Assembly (NCBI GenBank): GCA_028278005.1
Contig: JANQFD010000056.1
Span: 1 to 26,627 of the forward strand
Source of the DNA: Chlorobium sp.
GTDB lineage: Bacteria; Bacteroidota; Chlorobiia; Chlorobiales; Chlorobiaceae
DNA: 26,627 bases
Direction: 5' to 3'
Positions 6,718 to 15,512 of the stretch are shown here, one piece after another. The notes under the pieces were generated by a model, which had not been told where the DNA came from, searched no databases, and was given only the letters and a program-made list of their open reading frames with translations. How positions within the stretch are numbered: position 1 is the stretch's first letter; each line of letters begins with the position of its first letter. Both the position numbers and the translations under genes were made by a program.

Positions 6718-8910
6718 TTAAAATGCTTCGCCAATTCCAAAATTGAAGGTAAAGTCACCGATGTTCCAGTTGGAAATCTGCCAGGGCTTTGTTTGAGAAG
6801 GGTCATACAGCTTGTAACCGAAATCAAAACGGAAGGGTCCGATAGGTGAGCCTATACGCAAGCCGATGCCGGCATCCCATGCGATATCTGTAAGAAGAGA
6901 TTCAAGGGTCAGTCCGTATGGCCCGTTTCTGTCCCAGATATTTCCCACGTCGGTAAAAAAGGCGATGCCTGAAGGCTGGCCGAAAAGCTTGAAGAACTTC
7001 AGGCGATATTCCAGATTGCTTTCGATTTTAATATCCGCGCCCAGAGTGGCAGCGGCTTCGCTTTTGTTGCCCCCGGGGCCCAATGTATTAAAAAGCCAGC
7101 CCCTCATACTGTTCGGTCCGCCGGCATAGAAGCGGCGCTCGTCAGGTGTGGCATCGGCTTTTCCATATGGCGTCATCGCTCCGAGAAAGACCCTTCCGGC
7201 AAGCTGTTGCTGTTCGCTGAAATCTTTCGTGAAGGTAAACTGGCCGCTTGCCTTGAAAAATTGGGAATAGGGGGTGCCTAAAATCTGCGGATCGTTATCC
7301 GTGAACCCGTTATAACTTCGGGTGTCGAGATATTTGTCTATAAGGTAAACAAGCCCTCCAACCTCTTCAAGGCTGACGTTCCAGGTATATGTTGTTTTTC
7401 GTGTTGGATCATTACGGTTGGAGTAGTGATACTGCAGGCGGAATGTCTGGTTCAGGTTGGTTTGCAGGAGGCTGTCCAGACTGTTGTCCACGGCAACTGC
7501 ATCGAGAGGATCGACACCGATATTGTCGGCCAGGTCGGTTTTGAAGAGCTGTTTGAATCCTTCGAGGGAGTCTTTCTTGACCAGCTCGAGCTCGAAGAAA
7601 TCAAAATGTATGCGCGATTTTTTTGTGAGTTGCGCATTATAGGTCGCACGGAGCAGCCCTTTCTGATTGTCAAGCAGGATAGGCAAACGTGAGCGAGAGT
7701 ACTCGAGGGTTCCCGTGAAAGTGTTTCCCGGATTTTTCAGTTCAGGGACGGCAAGGTTTGCCGAAATGCCGAACTCATAAGGGCGGTATTTCGAGTACAG
7801 GCTTTCATCGAGGTTCTTGAGCAGCTCGTTCTCGTCACTGATCTGCATACCGAAATCTGTCGATACTTTAAAGTTTTTGGCTCCACCGAACAGGTTCCTG
7901 TTTTCATATCCCAGCGATGATCCGACGAAATAGCTTCCATAACGGTTATCCATGAAGATTTTCGGTTCGATCAGGTGTTTCGGTTTCGGCTCGAGGTGGA
8001 TCGAGGTGTGCAGCTTGTCCAGGATGACCGAATCCTTTCGGATGAAGATGGAAGAGAAGACATTGGTCGAGCCGAAATTCCGCAACGTTTTACGCTGCAG
8101 TGATTGACGTGTTGTGTCACCAGGCCGGTAAGCGGTATAACTCGAGATCAGGCCGGATGAAATTTTCTGATCACCATGTATGGTAATGCCGATGCCATCC
8201 TTGCGGATTTTTCGGGAAAGGGGCTGCTCCTGATCATCGCCGGCGAGCGGATTGTGAACAACTACCTCGACCGGGCCGTACGAGAGCATTTCCGGTAGTC
8301 TGACATCGACAAGGATGCCGGCAAGGACACCTGTGGTGTCGACGGTAATCCGTATGCTGTCTTCTTGCATGAACGAGTAGCCGTACTCTTTAAAGAAGTC
8401 AACCGTTCGGTTTCTTTCTTCGATGATATGATCAACCGTGAAAACCGAGTCCTGTTTGAGTCTGCTCTCGTGCAGGTATTTTTTTTTAAGCTCGTCACTG
8501 ATCTCATGAATCCCTTCGTAGCGAACGGTGTCGATCGTTGCCGGAAGGTTTTCCTGAATATGTATGGCGAGAGTGATTTTCTTTTTGTCGTCGGGGCTTG
8601 TGGAGGAAGTATCGATAACGGCATGAAAAAACCCCCTGAAGGTGTAGAGCTTTTTAATCAGCGCAATATCCCGATCGAACTCTTTCTGGTTGAAAACGTC
8701 CTTTGAGGTGGACATTACTTCCAGGATTTCCTCTTTGCTGATGGCCCTGTTGCCTGTTATGGATATTTTTTTTACGCGGACAGGTTCTTCAGTCTCGGAA
8801 GAAGCATCTTTCTGGGCTATGCACAATCGCGAGGATAAAGGAGGGGTGATGAGTACAACTATCAGAAAGGCCGTGCAAAGCCGGATGATTGTTCTATGTA
8901 AATAAGACAC
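6718..8910 (-). CDS. Omp85-family outer-membrane assembly protein (BamA/TamA-like surface antigen D15)
   Basis: The 730-residue protein begins with a signal peptide (hydrophobic residues 11-25, likely cut near residue 32). At least two POTRA-like repeats follow from about residue 45 (VRVKKISITGNRAIS) to 260. The C-terminal part is a 16-strand-type barrel with the conserved loop-6 motif in GGPNSMRGW (RGW at 603-605) and a terminal Phe, as in outer-membrane proteins. Omp85 proteins insert or export barrel proteins at the outer membrane. It is somewhat shorter than BamA and is not beside skp, lpxD or bam genes, so a TamA-like or secondary Omp85 role is as likely as BamA. The start is GTG; AGGAG sits 15 bases upstream across the stop codon of the DUF2795 gene. 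Confidence 0.9.
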   Translation of the reverse strand: MSYLHRTIIRLCTAFLIVVLITPPLSSRLCIAQKDASSETEEPVRVKKISITGNRAISKEEILEVMSTSKDVFNQKEFDRDIALIKKLYTFRGFFHAVIDTSSTSPDDKKKITLAIHIQENLPATIDTVRYEGIHEISDELKKKYLHESRLKQDSVFTVDHIIEERNRTVDFFKEYGYSFMQEDSIRITVDTTGVLAGILVDVRLPEMLSYGPVEVVVHNPLAGDDQEQPLSRKIRKDGIGITIHGDQKISSGLISSYTAYRPGDTTRQSLQRKTLRNFGSTNVFSSIFIRKDSVILDKLHTSIHLEPKPKHLIEPKIFMDNRYGSYFVGSSLGYENRNLFGGAKNFKVSTDFGMQISDENELLKNLDESLYSKYRPYEFGISANLAVPELKNPGNTFTGTLEYSRSRLPILLDNQKGLLRATYNAQLTKKSRIHFDFFELELVKKDSLEGFKQLFKTDLADNIGVDPLDAVAVDNSLDSLLQTNLNQTFRLQYHYSNRNDPTRKTTYTWNVSLEEVGGLVYLIDKYLDTRSYNGFTDNDPQILGTPYSQFFKASGQFTFTKDFSEQQQLAGRVFLGAMTPYGKADATPDERRFYAGGPNSMRGWLFNTLGPGGNKSEAAATLGADIKIESNLEYRLKFFKLFGQPSGIAFFTDVGNIWDRNGPYGLTLESLLTDIAWDAGIGLRIGSPIGPFRFDFGYKLYDPSQTKPWQISNWNIGDFTFNFGIGEAF

Positions 8911-8928
8911 ACGTGCCGTGTTGATCTC

Positions 8929-9156
8929 CTAATTTATAGGCTCTTCATCTCCGTAGCAGAAATCTTCGTCAGTTGGATAATCAGGCCAGATTTCCTCAAG
9001 GCTTTCATACAGTTCGTCGCTCTCTGGCAGATCGGTAAGGTTGTCAATAACAGCCTGGGGGGCGCCTGTACGGTTGGCGAAATCAATCAACTCATCTTTT
9101 GTAGCAGGCCATGGTGCATCGGCAATATATCTTGCAAGATCCAGGTTCCAGAACAT
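8929..9156 (-). CDS. DUF2795 domain protein, acidic C-terminus
   Basis: This 75-residue protein resembles DUF2795 (PF11387): ARYIADAPWPATKDELIDFA, then a Gly-Ala turn and NLTDLPESDELYESLEEIW. An acidic tail, PDYPTDEDFCYGDEEPIN, follows. It probably folds as a small helical domain. I know no established molecular function for the family. It lies 24 bases after the M23 peptidase gene and 18 bases before the Omp85 gene, all on the minus strand. Its stop codon overlaps an AGGAG that may serve the Omp85 gene. No Shine-Dalgarno precedes its own ATG. The family assignment is by recognition of the pattern. Confidence 0.8.
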   Translation of the reverse strand: MFWNLDLARYIADAPWPATKDELIDFANRTGAPQAVIDNLTDLPESDELYESLEEIWPDYPTDEDFCYGDEEPIN

Positions 9157-9180
9157 ATAGTTGTAAGCGTTAATTCAGAT

Positions 9181-10110
9181 TTATGAGCTGCTGTCGTTAT
9201 GGATTGTTGCAGGTTTAGCCGTCAGATAGCTATCCGGGGTATAGCTGTTGTAAAAATATGCCGATGGATTTATTTTCCGCTTGTTTTTGTGTATCTCGTA
9301 GTGCAGGTGGGGCCCGGTAGAAACGCCTGTATTACCGGAAAGTGCTATAACGTCCCCGCGTTTTACACGCTGGCCGGCTTTGACGAGCGATTTCGACAGA
9401 TGTGCATAAACGGTTCTGTAGCCGTAGCCATGGTCAATGATAACCTTTTTGCCATAGCCGTAATTATAACCGGTATAGTGGACGATCCCGTCTCCGGGCG
9501 CATAAACCTTTGTGCCGACCGGTGCGGAAAAATCAATACCGTCATGGTGCACATGTCTTTTGTATATGGGGTGCAGCCGCATCCCGAAAGTGCTGGTGAC
9601 AGGTCCGTTTATAGGTTTCAGTGAGGGGATGCAGGCGAACAGTGCCTGATTTTTTATCCAGGTGTCCTCGATTTTTTTGTGGCTTTCCTTTTGCTGTTCG
9701 ATTTTAAGACTGAGTTGCTCGATCTTTTTGTCAGTCATTGCCAGAAAATGAGCCGACGACTCCGGATTTCCGAAAAATGTGATCGAACGGCGTCCTCCGG
9801 TTCCCATGTTGTTTTCTTCTTCCGAAACCACGGGAAGATTCACCGCAAGCCGCAAATGATTGTCGGATCTGGAGAGTGAGGCCAGCTCTTTTTCGAGCCG
9901 GTCAATCTTTTTCTGTAGTGATTGGAGAGATGAATTGCCGTTGGAGGAAAGATTGGAAGCCGTTGCGGGCGCAAGGCTGAAGAGCCCGAAAAAAGCCGCT
10001 GCCGATACGGTTGATACAAGACAAATACCTGCAAGCATGAGCACCAGGATATTCAGCGGCAAAAACCTGCCGTCTTCTGTGAGATAGTAGAAGCGTTTCC
10101 TGGAAAACAT
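9181..10110 (-). CDS. M23-family (LytM) peptidoglycan endopeptidase, membrane anchored
   Basis: The 309-residue product has a short basic N-terminus, one membrane segment at about 19-45 and a coiled-coil-like region at about 60-82 with a second near 128-150. A C-terminal M23 domain spans about 165-285. The zinc site is complete: His189 and Asp193 in HHDGIDF, catalytic His237 in YAHLS, and HLH at 268-270 in GPHLHYEI. M23 enzymes cut peptide cross-links in peptidoglycan, so this is a probable periplasmic cell-wall hydrolase held at the inner membrane. AGGAAA lies at a good distance before the ATG, one of the few clear ribosome sites in the window. Whether it is a divisome or an elongation enzyme cannot be told. 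Confidence 0.93.
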   Translation of the reverse strand: MFSRKRFYYLTEDGRFLPLNILVLMLAGICLVSTVSAAAFFGLFSLAPATASNLSSNGNSSLQSLQKKIDRLEKELASLSRSDNHLRLAVNLPVVSEEENNMGTGGRRSITFFGNPESSAHFLAMTDKKIEQLSLKIEQQKESHKKIEDTWIKNQALFACIPSLKPINGPVTSTFGMRLHPIYKRHVHHDGIDFSAPVGTKVYAPGDGIVHYTGYNYGYGKKVIIDHGYGYRTVYAHLSKSLVKAGQRVKRGDVIALSGNTGVSTGPHLHYEIHKNKRKINPSAYFYNSYTPDSYLTAKPATIHNDSSS

Positions 10111-10203
10111 CTGTTTCCTAATTCTTGTAATATGCAGGGATTTTGTTCACGAACTCCGAAAATATAAAAAAAGTTTTCAGTTCAACAATAAAACCCTCTT
10201 TTC

Positions 10204-12972
10204 TCAGTGGGCGTCCAGCCAGTTTTTTCCGGTGCCGATCTCGACTTCCACGGGCACGGTTGTAAGACCGCATAGTTCGGCAGCCTTGCGCATGCAATCG
10301 ACCGCTATGTCTGCAAGGAGCTCTTTTTCCTGTTCGGTTGTTTCGAAAACCAGTTCGTCGTGTACCTGAAGCAGCATTGTGGATTGCATCCTGTTCTTTT
10401 TAATTGCTTTTGCAGTCAGGCTCATTGCACACTTGATAATGTCGGCGGCCGTTCCCTGGATAGGAGTGTTCATTGCAGCCCTTTCAGCGGCCATCCGGAT
10501 ATTTCTGTTTCTGCTGCTTAGATTATCGATATATCTCCGGCGTCCTATCAGCGTTGTGACATAGCCTTTTTCAGCCGCATCGCTTATGATTTTCTGAAGA
10601 ACGTCGAACAATCCGGGGAATTTCAACTTGTAGGTTTCAATGATTGCCTTTGCTTCTTTCTGCGGTATCCCGAGTCTTTGAGCCAGTCCAAAAGGCTGAA
10701 TGCCGTACAGAACGCCGAAATTAACCTCTTTGGCTTTTCGCCTCATATCGTCGGTTATGTTTTCCGTCCCGAAGATAGTTCCGGCGGTTGCTGCGTGAAT
10801 ATCCTCGCTGTTTTTGAACGCATCGATGAGCCGGGGGTCTTGTGATATTTCGGCTGCAATGCGTAGTTCTATTTGTGAATAGTCGGCGGAAACCAGGTAA
10901 TTGTCGGCAGCAGAAGGTACGAATGCTTTACGGATTTCCCGGCCAAGAGGGGTGCGGATCGGGATATTCTGCAGGTTGGGATTCGAGGACGACAGCCTGC
11001 CGGTTGCTGCAATGTGCTGATTGAATGATGTATGCAGTTTTCCTGTTTTCGAACAAAGCATTCTCGGAAGGGCCTCGATATAGGTGTTCTTCAGTTTCTG
11101 CAGACTTCGGTACTCAAGGATATCCCGTGCGACCGGGTGAATCTGTGCAAGATCCTCAAGAACCCTGACATCGGTTGAATAGCCTGTTTTCGTGGTCTTT
11201 TTGGCAGGCAGACCGAGAACTTCGAAAAGGATAGCACCCAGCTGTTTCGGTGAATCAATATTAAAACTCGTCCCGGCGGTTTCATGGATCCTTTCTGTGA
11301 GATCTGCGATCTGGCGATTAACGGTTTTGGCAATTCGCTGCAGCTGCCCGGTGTCAAGAGATATTCCGCTGAACTCCATATCTGCAAGCACTTCGATAAG
11401 CGGAAATTCTATGGTTCGGCAGAGACGGTCGAGCTCTTTGTTTTCTCCGAGTATCTTGCTGAGTGCTTGTTGAAGACGAAAAGCCACATCTGCATCCTGA
11501 CAGGCATAGGCGGTGAGTTTATCGAGCGGAACCTCCCGGATTGGTATGGCTTTTTTCCCGGTACCGGTCAGTTCGCTGTAGGTTGTGGTACGATATCCAA
11601 GGTGGCGGTCGGCAAGATCGTCGAGGTTATGTTTGTCTTCCGGATCGATGACATAACTTGCGAGCATGGTATCGAACCCTACAGGGGCCAGCCGCACGCC
11701 GTAATTTTTAAGCACAAGCATGTCATATTTCAGGTTCTGCCCTGTTTTTTCGATAGCAGGGTTTTCAAGTACCCCCTGTATTATGCCGAGTGCCGTTTCA
11801 GGCTTGAGGCCGTTTTCCGAGCAGTAAATAAAGTAGGCTTCCCCCGGTTTCCAGCTGAACGATATGCCGACAAGCTCGGCCTCAAGCGTGTTAAGGCTGG
11901 TTGTTTCGGTATCGATGGAAAATCCGGTCAGTCCGGAAAGTTTTTTTTCGAGTTTACGCACGCCGTCCTCATCGTCAATGCAGTGATAGACGACACCATC
12001 GGGAATCTTCGCAGCGGATTCGTGAGCATTTTCCCTATTGTGTCCGGGAACGTGTGTGCCCGGAAATATCTGTGGAATTCTTGCCGAGACGCTTTTCATT
12101 TCCAGACTGTCGAGCAGGTTGAACAATACCGGCCCGTCAGGTTCTTCGGATTCGAGATCGGTGAGTGTCGTGCCAAGGGGCAGGTCGGTCCTGATCGTAA
12201 CGAGATCACGGATCAGTTTCCGGCTGTTCTTGAACTCTTCCAGGCTTTTACGCGATCTGGGAGGGAGTTCGTCAAGATGTTGCAGGATGGCTTCGAGACT
12301 GCCGTAGGTATTGAGGAGCTTTGAGGCTGTTTTCGGGCCGATCCCTTTGGCGCCCGGGATATTGTCCGAACTGTCCCCGGCAAGGGTTAAAAAATCGATG
12401 AAAAGTTCCGGAGAAACACCGAACTGTTCCAGTATTTCTTTCCGGCCTACAATTTCCAGTTCATTCTGTTTTTTGCCTGGCTTGAGAATCTTTACGCCGT
12501 CATGAACAAGCTGTGCGAGGTCCTTGTCGGGCGTGACAATGTAAACCATGCAGTGCTTCTCGAATTGTCTTGCCGCGCTGCCTATCAGGTCGTCGGCTTC
12601 ATAACCGGGCTGCTTGAGGACAGGAATCCGCATTGCTTCTACAAGCCTGAAAATATAATCCAGTTGTGCAATAAGATCTTCGGGCGGCTCCGGACGGTTT
12701 GCCTTGTAGGGTTCGAAGAGTTCATGCCGAAATGTTTTCTCGGCACTGTCGAAAGCAACCGCGAGATATTCCGGCTTGTAGGTTTCATGGATTTTAAGCA
12801 GCGTTGCGAGAAATCCGTAAACAGCCCCTGTGGGAATGCCTTCTTTGGTCGCCATTCCGGTTCTCTGCAGGGCAAAAAACGAGCGGTAAACCAGCGCCAT
12901 GCCATCGAGCAGAAAGAGGGACGGTTTTTTCCCCTTGCCAGTGGGCATCTCTCTCTCTGAAGCGGTGCTCAT
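10204..12972 (-). CDS. polA: DNA polymerase I
   Basis: PolA fills gaps and removes RNA primers. All three domains are present: 5' nuclease (LFLLDGMALVYRS at the start, GYEADDLIG, TLAGDSSDNIPG), 3'-5' exonuclease and polymerase. Proofreading looks active, with DTE near 354-356, NLKYD near 413-417 and YACQD near 489-493. Polymerase motifs A (SADYSQIELR, Asp697), B (RRKAKEVNFGVLYG) and C (QVHDELVF, His-Asp-Glu 871-873) are intact. The frame is open to 13047, but that start would run into the pheA stop; I prefer the ATG at 12972 (922 residues, 28 bases after pheA). The ATG at 12948, preceded by AGAGAGAG, is also plausible and gives an N-terminus closer to E. coli PolA. Confidence 0.96.
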   Translation of the reverse strand: MSTASEREMPTGKGKKPSLFLLDGMALVYRSFFALQRTGMATKEGIPTGAVYGFLATLLKIHETYKPEYLAVAFDSAEKTFRHELFEPYKANRPEPPEDLIAQLDYIFRLVEAMRIPVLKQPGYEADDLIGSAARQFEKHCMVYIVTPDKDLAQLVHDGVKILKPGKKQNELEIVGRKEILEQFGVSPELFIDFLTLAGDSSDNIPGAKGIGPKTASKLLNTYGSLEAILQHLDELPPRSRKSLEEFKNSRKLIRDLVTIRTDLPLGTTLTDLESEEPDGPVLFNLLDSLEMKSVSARIPQIFPGTHVPGHNRENAHESAAKIPDGVVYHCIDDEDGVRKLEKKLSGLTGFSIDTETTSLNTLEAELVGISFSWKPGEAYFIYCSENGLKPETALGIIQGVLENPAIEKTGQNLKYDMLVLKNYGVRLAPVGFDTMLASYVIDPEDKHNLDDLADRHLGYRTTTYSELTGTGKKAIPIREVPLDKLTAYACQDADVAFRLQQALSKILGENKELDRLCRTIEFPLIEVLADMEFSGISLDTGQLQRIAKTVNRQIADLTERIHETAGTSFNIDSPKQLGAILFEVLGLPAKKTTKTGYSTDVRVLEDLAQIHPVARDILEYRSLQKLKNTYIEALPRMLCSKTGKLHTSFNQHIAATGRLSSSNPNLQNIPIRTPLGREIRKAFVPSAADNYLVSADYSQIELRIAAEISQDPRLIDAFKNSEDIHAATAGTIFGTENITDDMRRKAKEVNFGVLYGIQPFGLAQRLGIPQKEAKAIIETYKLKFPGLFDVLQKIISDAAEKGYVTTLIGRRRYIDNLSSRNRNIRMAAERAAMNTPIQGTAADIIKCAMSLTAKAIKKNRMQSTMLLQVHDELVFETTEQEKELLADIAVDCMRKAAELCGLTTVPVEVEIGTGKNWLDAH

Positions 12973-13000
12973 ATCGAATGTCAGTTGAAATTGACCGGTC

Positions 13001-13840
13001 TCATGCAATGATGCCATAACTGCCCAGGACTTTAACCATCGTTGCAAATTCCCTGAGATGTGTCAGGGCGTTACGTATGTTCGGGTCGTTTTCGTCACCG
13101 GTGAAATCCACGTAGAAAAAATACTCGAAAGCTTTCATCCTCGATGGTCTGGATTCGATTTTTGTCATATCGATTTCACGCAATGCAAACGTCGCCATTG
13201 CCTTGAAAAGAGAGCCCTGTTCATTGGGCAAAGTAAACACAATCGACGTTTTCTGCCGGCTGGTATCCGGTTTTGTCTTCAGGTCGAGACCGGCGGTGTG
13301 TTCTTCATGGGCGATGCAGAAAAAACGGGTGATGTTCCACTCTTCGTCGGCAAGGTTTTCCCTGAAAACTCTCAGGCCGTAAAGTTCGCCGGCCCTTTTG
13401 GAGGCAATTGCAAAGTGAGCAGGGTTCCCCTCGGCAGCAATGATTTTGGCGCTGCCGGCAGTGTCATACGCTACTTCAGGTTTGAGATTTTTGTGGACGG
13501 AGAAGAAGTTTCTGCATTGTGAGAGTGCCTGGGGATGGGACAGTACCTTGTCGCCGGCATCCTCCGAAGCTTCCGGCAGACCAAGCAGGCAATGCTCTAC
13601 TTTTACAAAGGTTTCAGCAACAATCCGAACCGGATGCTGCATCAGCAGATCGTAGTTGTGATGGATACTGCCCCCCAGAGAGTTCTCGATGGGAATAACG
13701 GCACAGGAGACCGTGCGATGCTCAACCGCATGGAATGCCTCGTCGAACGTCTCGAATGGCGAAGGATCACCGAAGCGCAGCGCAGCAATCTCACTGTATG
13801 CTCCAGGTTCGCCCTGATATGCGACCAACCGGTTTGTCAT
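13001..13840 (-). CDS. pheA: Prephenate dehydratase PheA with ACT domain
   Basis: This 279-residue monofunctional enzyme converts prephenate to phenylpyruvate in phenylalanine synthesis. The catalytic domain starts at VAYQGEPGAYSEIAALRFG and carries the TRFF motif at 171-174 and AVIPIENSLGGSI near 47-59. The C-terminal ACT domain (about 198-279) has ESRPSR at 229-234, so feedback inhibition by phenylalanine is expected. There is no chorismate mutase domain. It is followed by polA on the same strand at short distance, so the two may share a transcript. It is divergent from yebC, with an AT-rich region upstream holding a likely promoter. No Shine-Dalgarno is visible. Confidence 0.97.
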   Translation of the reverse strand: MTNRLVAYQGEPGAYSEIAALRFGDPSPFETFDEAFHAVEHRTVSCAVIPIENSLGGSIHHNYDLLMQHPVRIVAETFVKVEHCLLGLPEASEDAGDKVLSHPQALSQCRNFFSVHKNLKPEVAYDTAGSAKIIAAEGNPAHFAIASKRAGELYGLRVFRENLADEEWNITRFFCIAHEEHTAGLDLKTKPDTSRQKTSIVFTLPNEQGSLFKAMATFALREIDMTKIESRPSRMKAFEYFFYVDFTGDENDPNIRNALTHLREFATMVKVLGSYGIIA

Positions 13841-13863
13841 TATTTTTTCTTGTGATTAATTTA

Positions 13864-13869
13864 ATTATA
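13864..13869 (-). promoter_or_regulatory. Candidate -10 box for pheA
   Basis: On the minus strand a perfect TATAAT lies 24 bases before the pheA start, in an AT-rich stretch. No convincing -35 stands at 16-18 bases; TACATA 18 bases upstream overlaps a small inverted repeat, ATGTA at 13889-13893 and TACAT at 13901-13905. The leader would be very short. Confidence 0.35.
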
Positions 13870-13921
13870 ACACACTTTGAATTGGTGTATGTAAATAAAA
13901 TACATCTATTCTATTATCGCT

Positions 13922-13959
13922 TAAATTGAGCATCCCGACAAGTCGGGGCGCTCAGTTTA
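13922..13959. repeat. Long hairpin between the divergent pheA and yebC genes
   Basis: The bases form a stem of up to 17 positions around a CAAG loop: TAAA/TTTA, one G-T pair, TGAGC/GCTCA, one mismatch and one G-T pair, then CCCGA/TCGGG. It looks like a bidirectional terminator, GC-rich at the top and A/T-rich at the base, yet both flanking genes point away from it. A run of four or more T beyond the stem is absent on both sides. It may be a short dispersed palindromic repeat or an insulator between two promoters. Confidence 0.65.
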
Positions 13960-13996
13960 GGCATCATTAACAGCGGTTCCTCACACGGGCCGGGTC

Positions 13997-14010
13997 GGCA
14001 CTTGGCACTT
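13997..14010. repeat. Perfect 7-bp tandem duplication upstream of yebC
   Basis: GGCACTT occurs twice in direct succession in the leader of yebC, 70 bases before its start. A perfect TTGACA stands just after it at 14015-14020, but no acceptable -10 follows at 16-18 bases. It may be a binding site or simply a slip duplication. Confidence 0.3.
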
Positions 14011-14079
14011 CAGCTTGACAGGTAATGTATGAGCGTCCGCTTTTGGTGCCCGTTCTCTTTACAAATAGTGATTTTTATT

Positions 14080-14832
14080 ATGTCTGGACACAGTAAGTGG
14101 TCAACGATCAAAAGGAAAAAGGCTGCAACAGACCAGAAACGAGGCAATTTGTTCACAAAACTGGTTCGTGAGATAACCATAGCAGCAAAAACAGGAGGAG
14201 GAGATCCTGCCGGTAATCCCAGGCTGCGCCTGGCTATTGATACAGCAAAGGCGAATTCCATGCCCCATGAAAATATACAGCGGGCGATCAAAAAAGGTAC
14301 CGGGGAACTCGAGGGGGTTATCTATGAGGAGATAACCTACGAGGGTTACGGTCCGGGAGGCATAGCGATCATCGTAGAGACGGCAACCGATAACCGCAAC
14401 AGGACAGTTGCCGATGTTCGCCACGCCATGAACCGTCATAATGGTTCACTTGGTGAAAACGGCAGTGTGAGCTGGATGTTTCAAAGGAAAGGAAGCATTG
14501 ACATCCCAAAGGGCTCGGTGAGTGAGGACCGGTTAATGGAGGTTCTCATAGAGGCAGGTCTTGAAGAGCTTGATGCCGATGATGAGCATTACTTCAATGT
14601 GATTGTCGATGTAAAGGATCTCGAAACGGCCAAACAGGCTCTGGCCGATGCCGGTGTTGCTTACGAAAATGCAAAGACAGACATGATTCCCGGAAATTTC
14701 GTCGAACCGGAACCGAATGATGTTGTCAAGGCCATGAAGCTTATAGACGCTCTTGAAAACTGTGACGACGTTCAGGCTGTCTACAGCAATCTCGAGATCA
14801 GTGAGCAGGCAATGGACGGTCTTGATTCCTGA
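14080..14832 (+). CDS. yebC: YebC/PmpR-family protein (TACO1-like)
   Basis: The 250-residue product begins with the family signature MSGHSKWSTIKRKKAATDQK and continues with RGNLFTKLVREITIAAKTGG and the YEGYGPGGIAIIVE block near 92-105. Members act as DNA-binding regulators or, as shown recently for several, help ribosomes through difficult peptides such as polyproline. The frame is open to an ATG at 14029, but the conserved N-terminus fixes the start at 14080. There is no Shine-Dalgarno. It precedes ruvC by 89 bases, a neighbour pair seen in many bacteria. The gap to ruvC holds only a weak inverted repeat, GATGACC at 14846-14852 and GGTCATC at 14870-14876, without a T-run. Confidence 0.95.
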   Translation: MSGHSKWSTIKRKKAATDQKRGNLFTKLVREITIAAKTGGGDPAGNPRLRLAIDTAKANSMPHENIQRAIKKGTGELEGVIYEEITYEGYGPGGIAIIVETATDNRNRTVADVRHAMNRHNGSLGENGSVSWMFQRKGSIDIPKGSVSEDRLMEVLIEAGLEELDADDEHYFNVIVDVKDLETAKQALADAGVAYENAKTDMIPGNFVEPEPNDVVKAMKLIDALENCDDVQAVYSNLEISEQAMDGLDS

Positions 14833-14921
14833 AGATAGCGACGGTGATGACCTGTATTTTCCGACTATGGGTCATCTGGGTTACAGTCAGGTAGGCTTGA
14901 ACAATCGGTCAATTCAGGATT

Positions 14922-15485
14922 ATGATCGTTATAGGGGTTGATCCGGGAAGTGTTAGAACCGGTTACGGCATCGTTACCCGTAAGGGGGAGCACTTTTCGC
15001 TTGTTTCCTGCGGAGTTATCAGGCTCAGTTCAAAATGGAGCATTCCGGAGAGGATCAAGATCATCTATGACGAGCTCGAAGGACTGATTTCCCTGAACCA
15101 GCCGGCAAGGCTGGCTCTGGAGACAGCGTATGTAAACCGGAATGCACAGTCGGCACTGAAGCTGGGGCAGGTCAGGGGAGCGGTCGTGGCACTTGCGATG
15201 AACAACGGGCTTACGCTGCGCGAATATGCACCCCGTGAGGTAAAGCAGATACTGACCGGCAGGGGAGGAGCCAGCAAAGAGCAGGTGGCATATATGGCAA
15301 AACATTTTCTCAAAATTGCCGGACCGGTGAAGCCGCATGATATCACCGATGCGCTCGGAATCGCTCTTTGTGATCTGTTACGTGAAAGCGCTCTATCCTT
15401 TCCCGGGAAAAAAAGCAGCGTGCCGTCATCCGCAAAAAACGCCTGGACGGAATATGTAAAGGCAAATGCCCATCGGTTGGTGTAG
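14922..15485 (+). CDS. ruvC: Crossover junction endodeoxyribonuclease RuvC
   Basis: RuvC cuts Holliday junctions in concert with RuvAB at the end of recombination. The 187-residue protein has all four catalytic acids: Asp7 in GVDPGS, Glu67 in ALETAYV, and Asp140 and Asp143 in KPHDITDALGIA. The conserved NAQSALKLGQVRGA helix follows the second. The C-terminal tail of about 30 residues is a little longer than in E. coli and is polar. AGGA lies two bases from the ATG, close but usable. ruvA and ruvB are not in the window; pgsA follows after 27 bases. Confidence 0.97.
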   Translation: MIVIGVDPGSVRTGYGIVTRKGEHFSLVSCGVIRLSSKWSIPERIKIIYDELEGLISLNQPARLALETAYVNRNAQSALKLGQVRGAVVALAMNNGLTLREYAPREVKQILTGRGGASKEQVAYMAKHFLKIAGPVKPHDITDALGIALCDLLRESALSFPGKKSSVPSSAKNAWTEYVKANAHRLV

Positions 15486-15512
15486 AGAAAAAAGTTTAGT
15501 TAAACAATAGCA

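Noticed and set aside
10111..10203. Possible terminator after polA (GTTTT/AAAAC followed by seven T)
   Set aside because: The stem is only five A/T-rich pairs with a 12-base loop, too weak to call.
12973..13047. N-terminal extension of PolA to 13047
   Set aside because: It would overlap the pheA stop and adds residues not seen in PolA proteins; starts at 12972 or 12948 fit better.
14002..14020. Sigma-54-like TTGGCAC followed by TTGACA before yebC
   Set aside because: The distance from GG to the expected GC is off by one and the -12 GC is absent, so it does not fit the -24/-12 consensus.
13997..14055. Apparent similarity of the yebC leader to the middle of the 142-bp palindromic element
   Set aside because: Shared words such as CACTTC and TCCGCTT align only with several gaps and without the inverted-repeat arms, so chance is the simpler reading.
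14029..14079. Upstream ATG extending YebC by 17 residues
   Set aside because: The conserved YebC N-terminus MSGHSKW begins at 14080; the extension resembles no family member.
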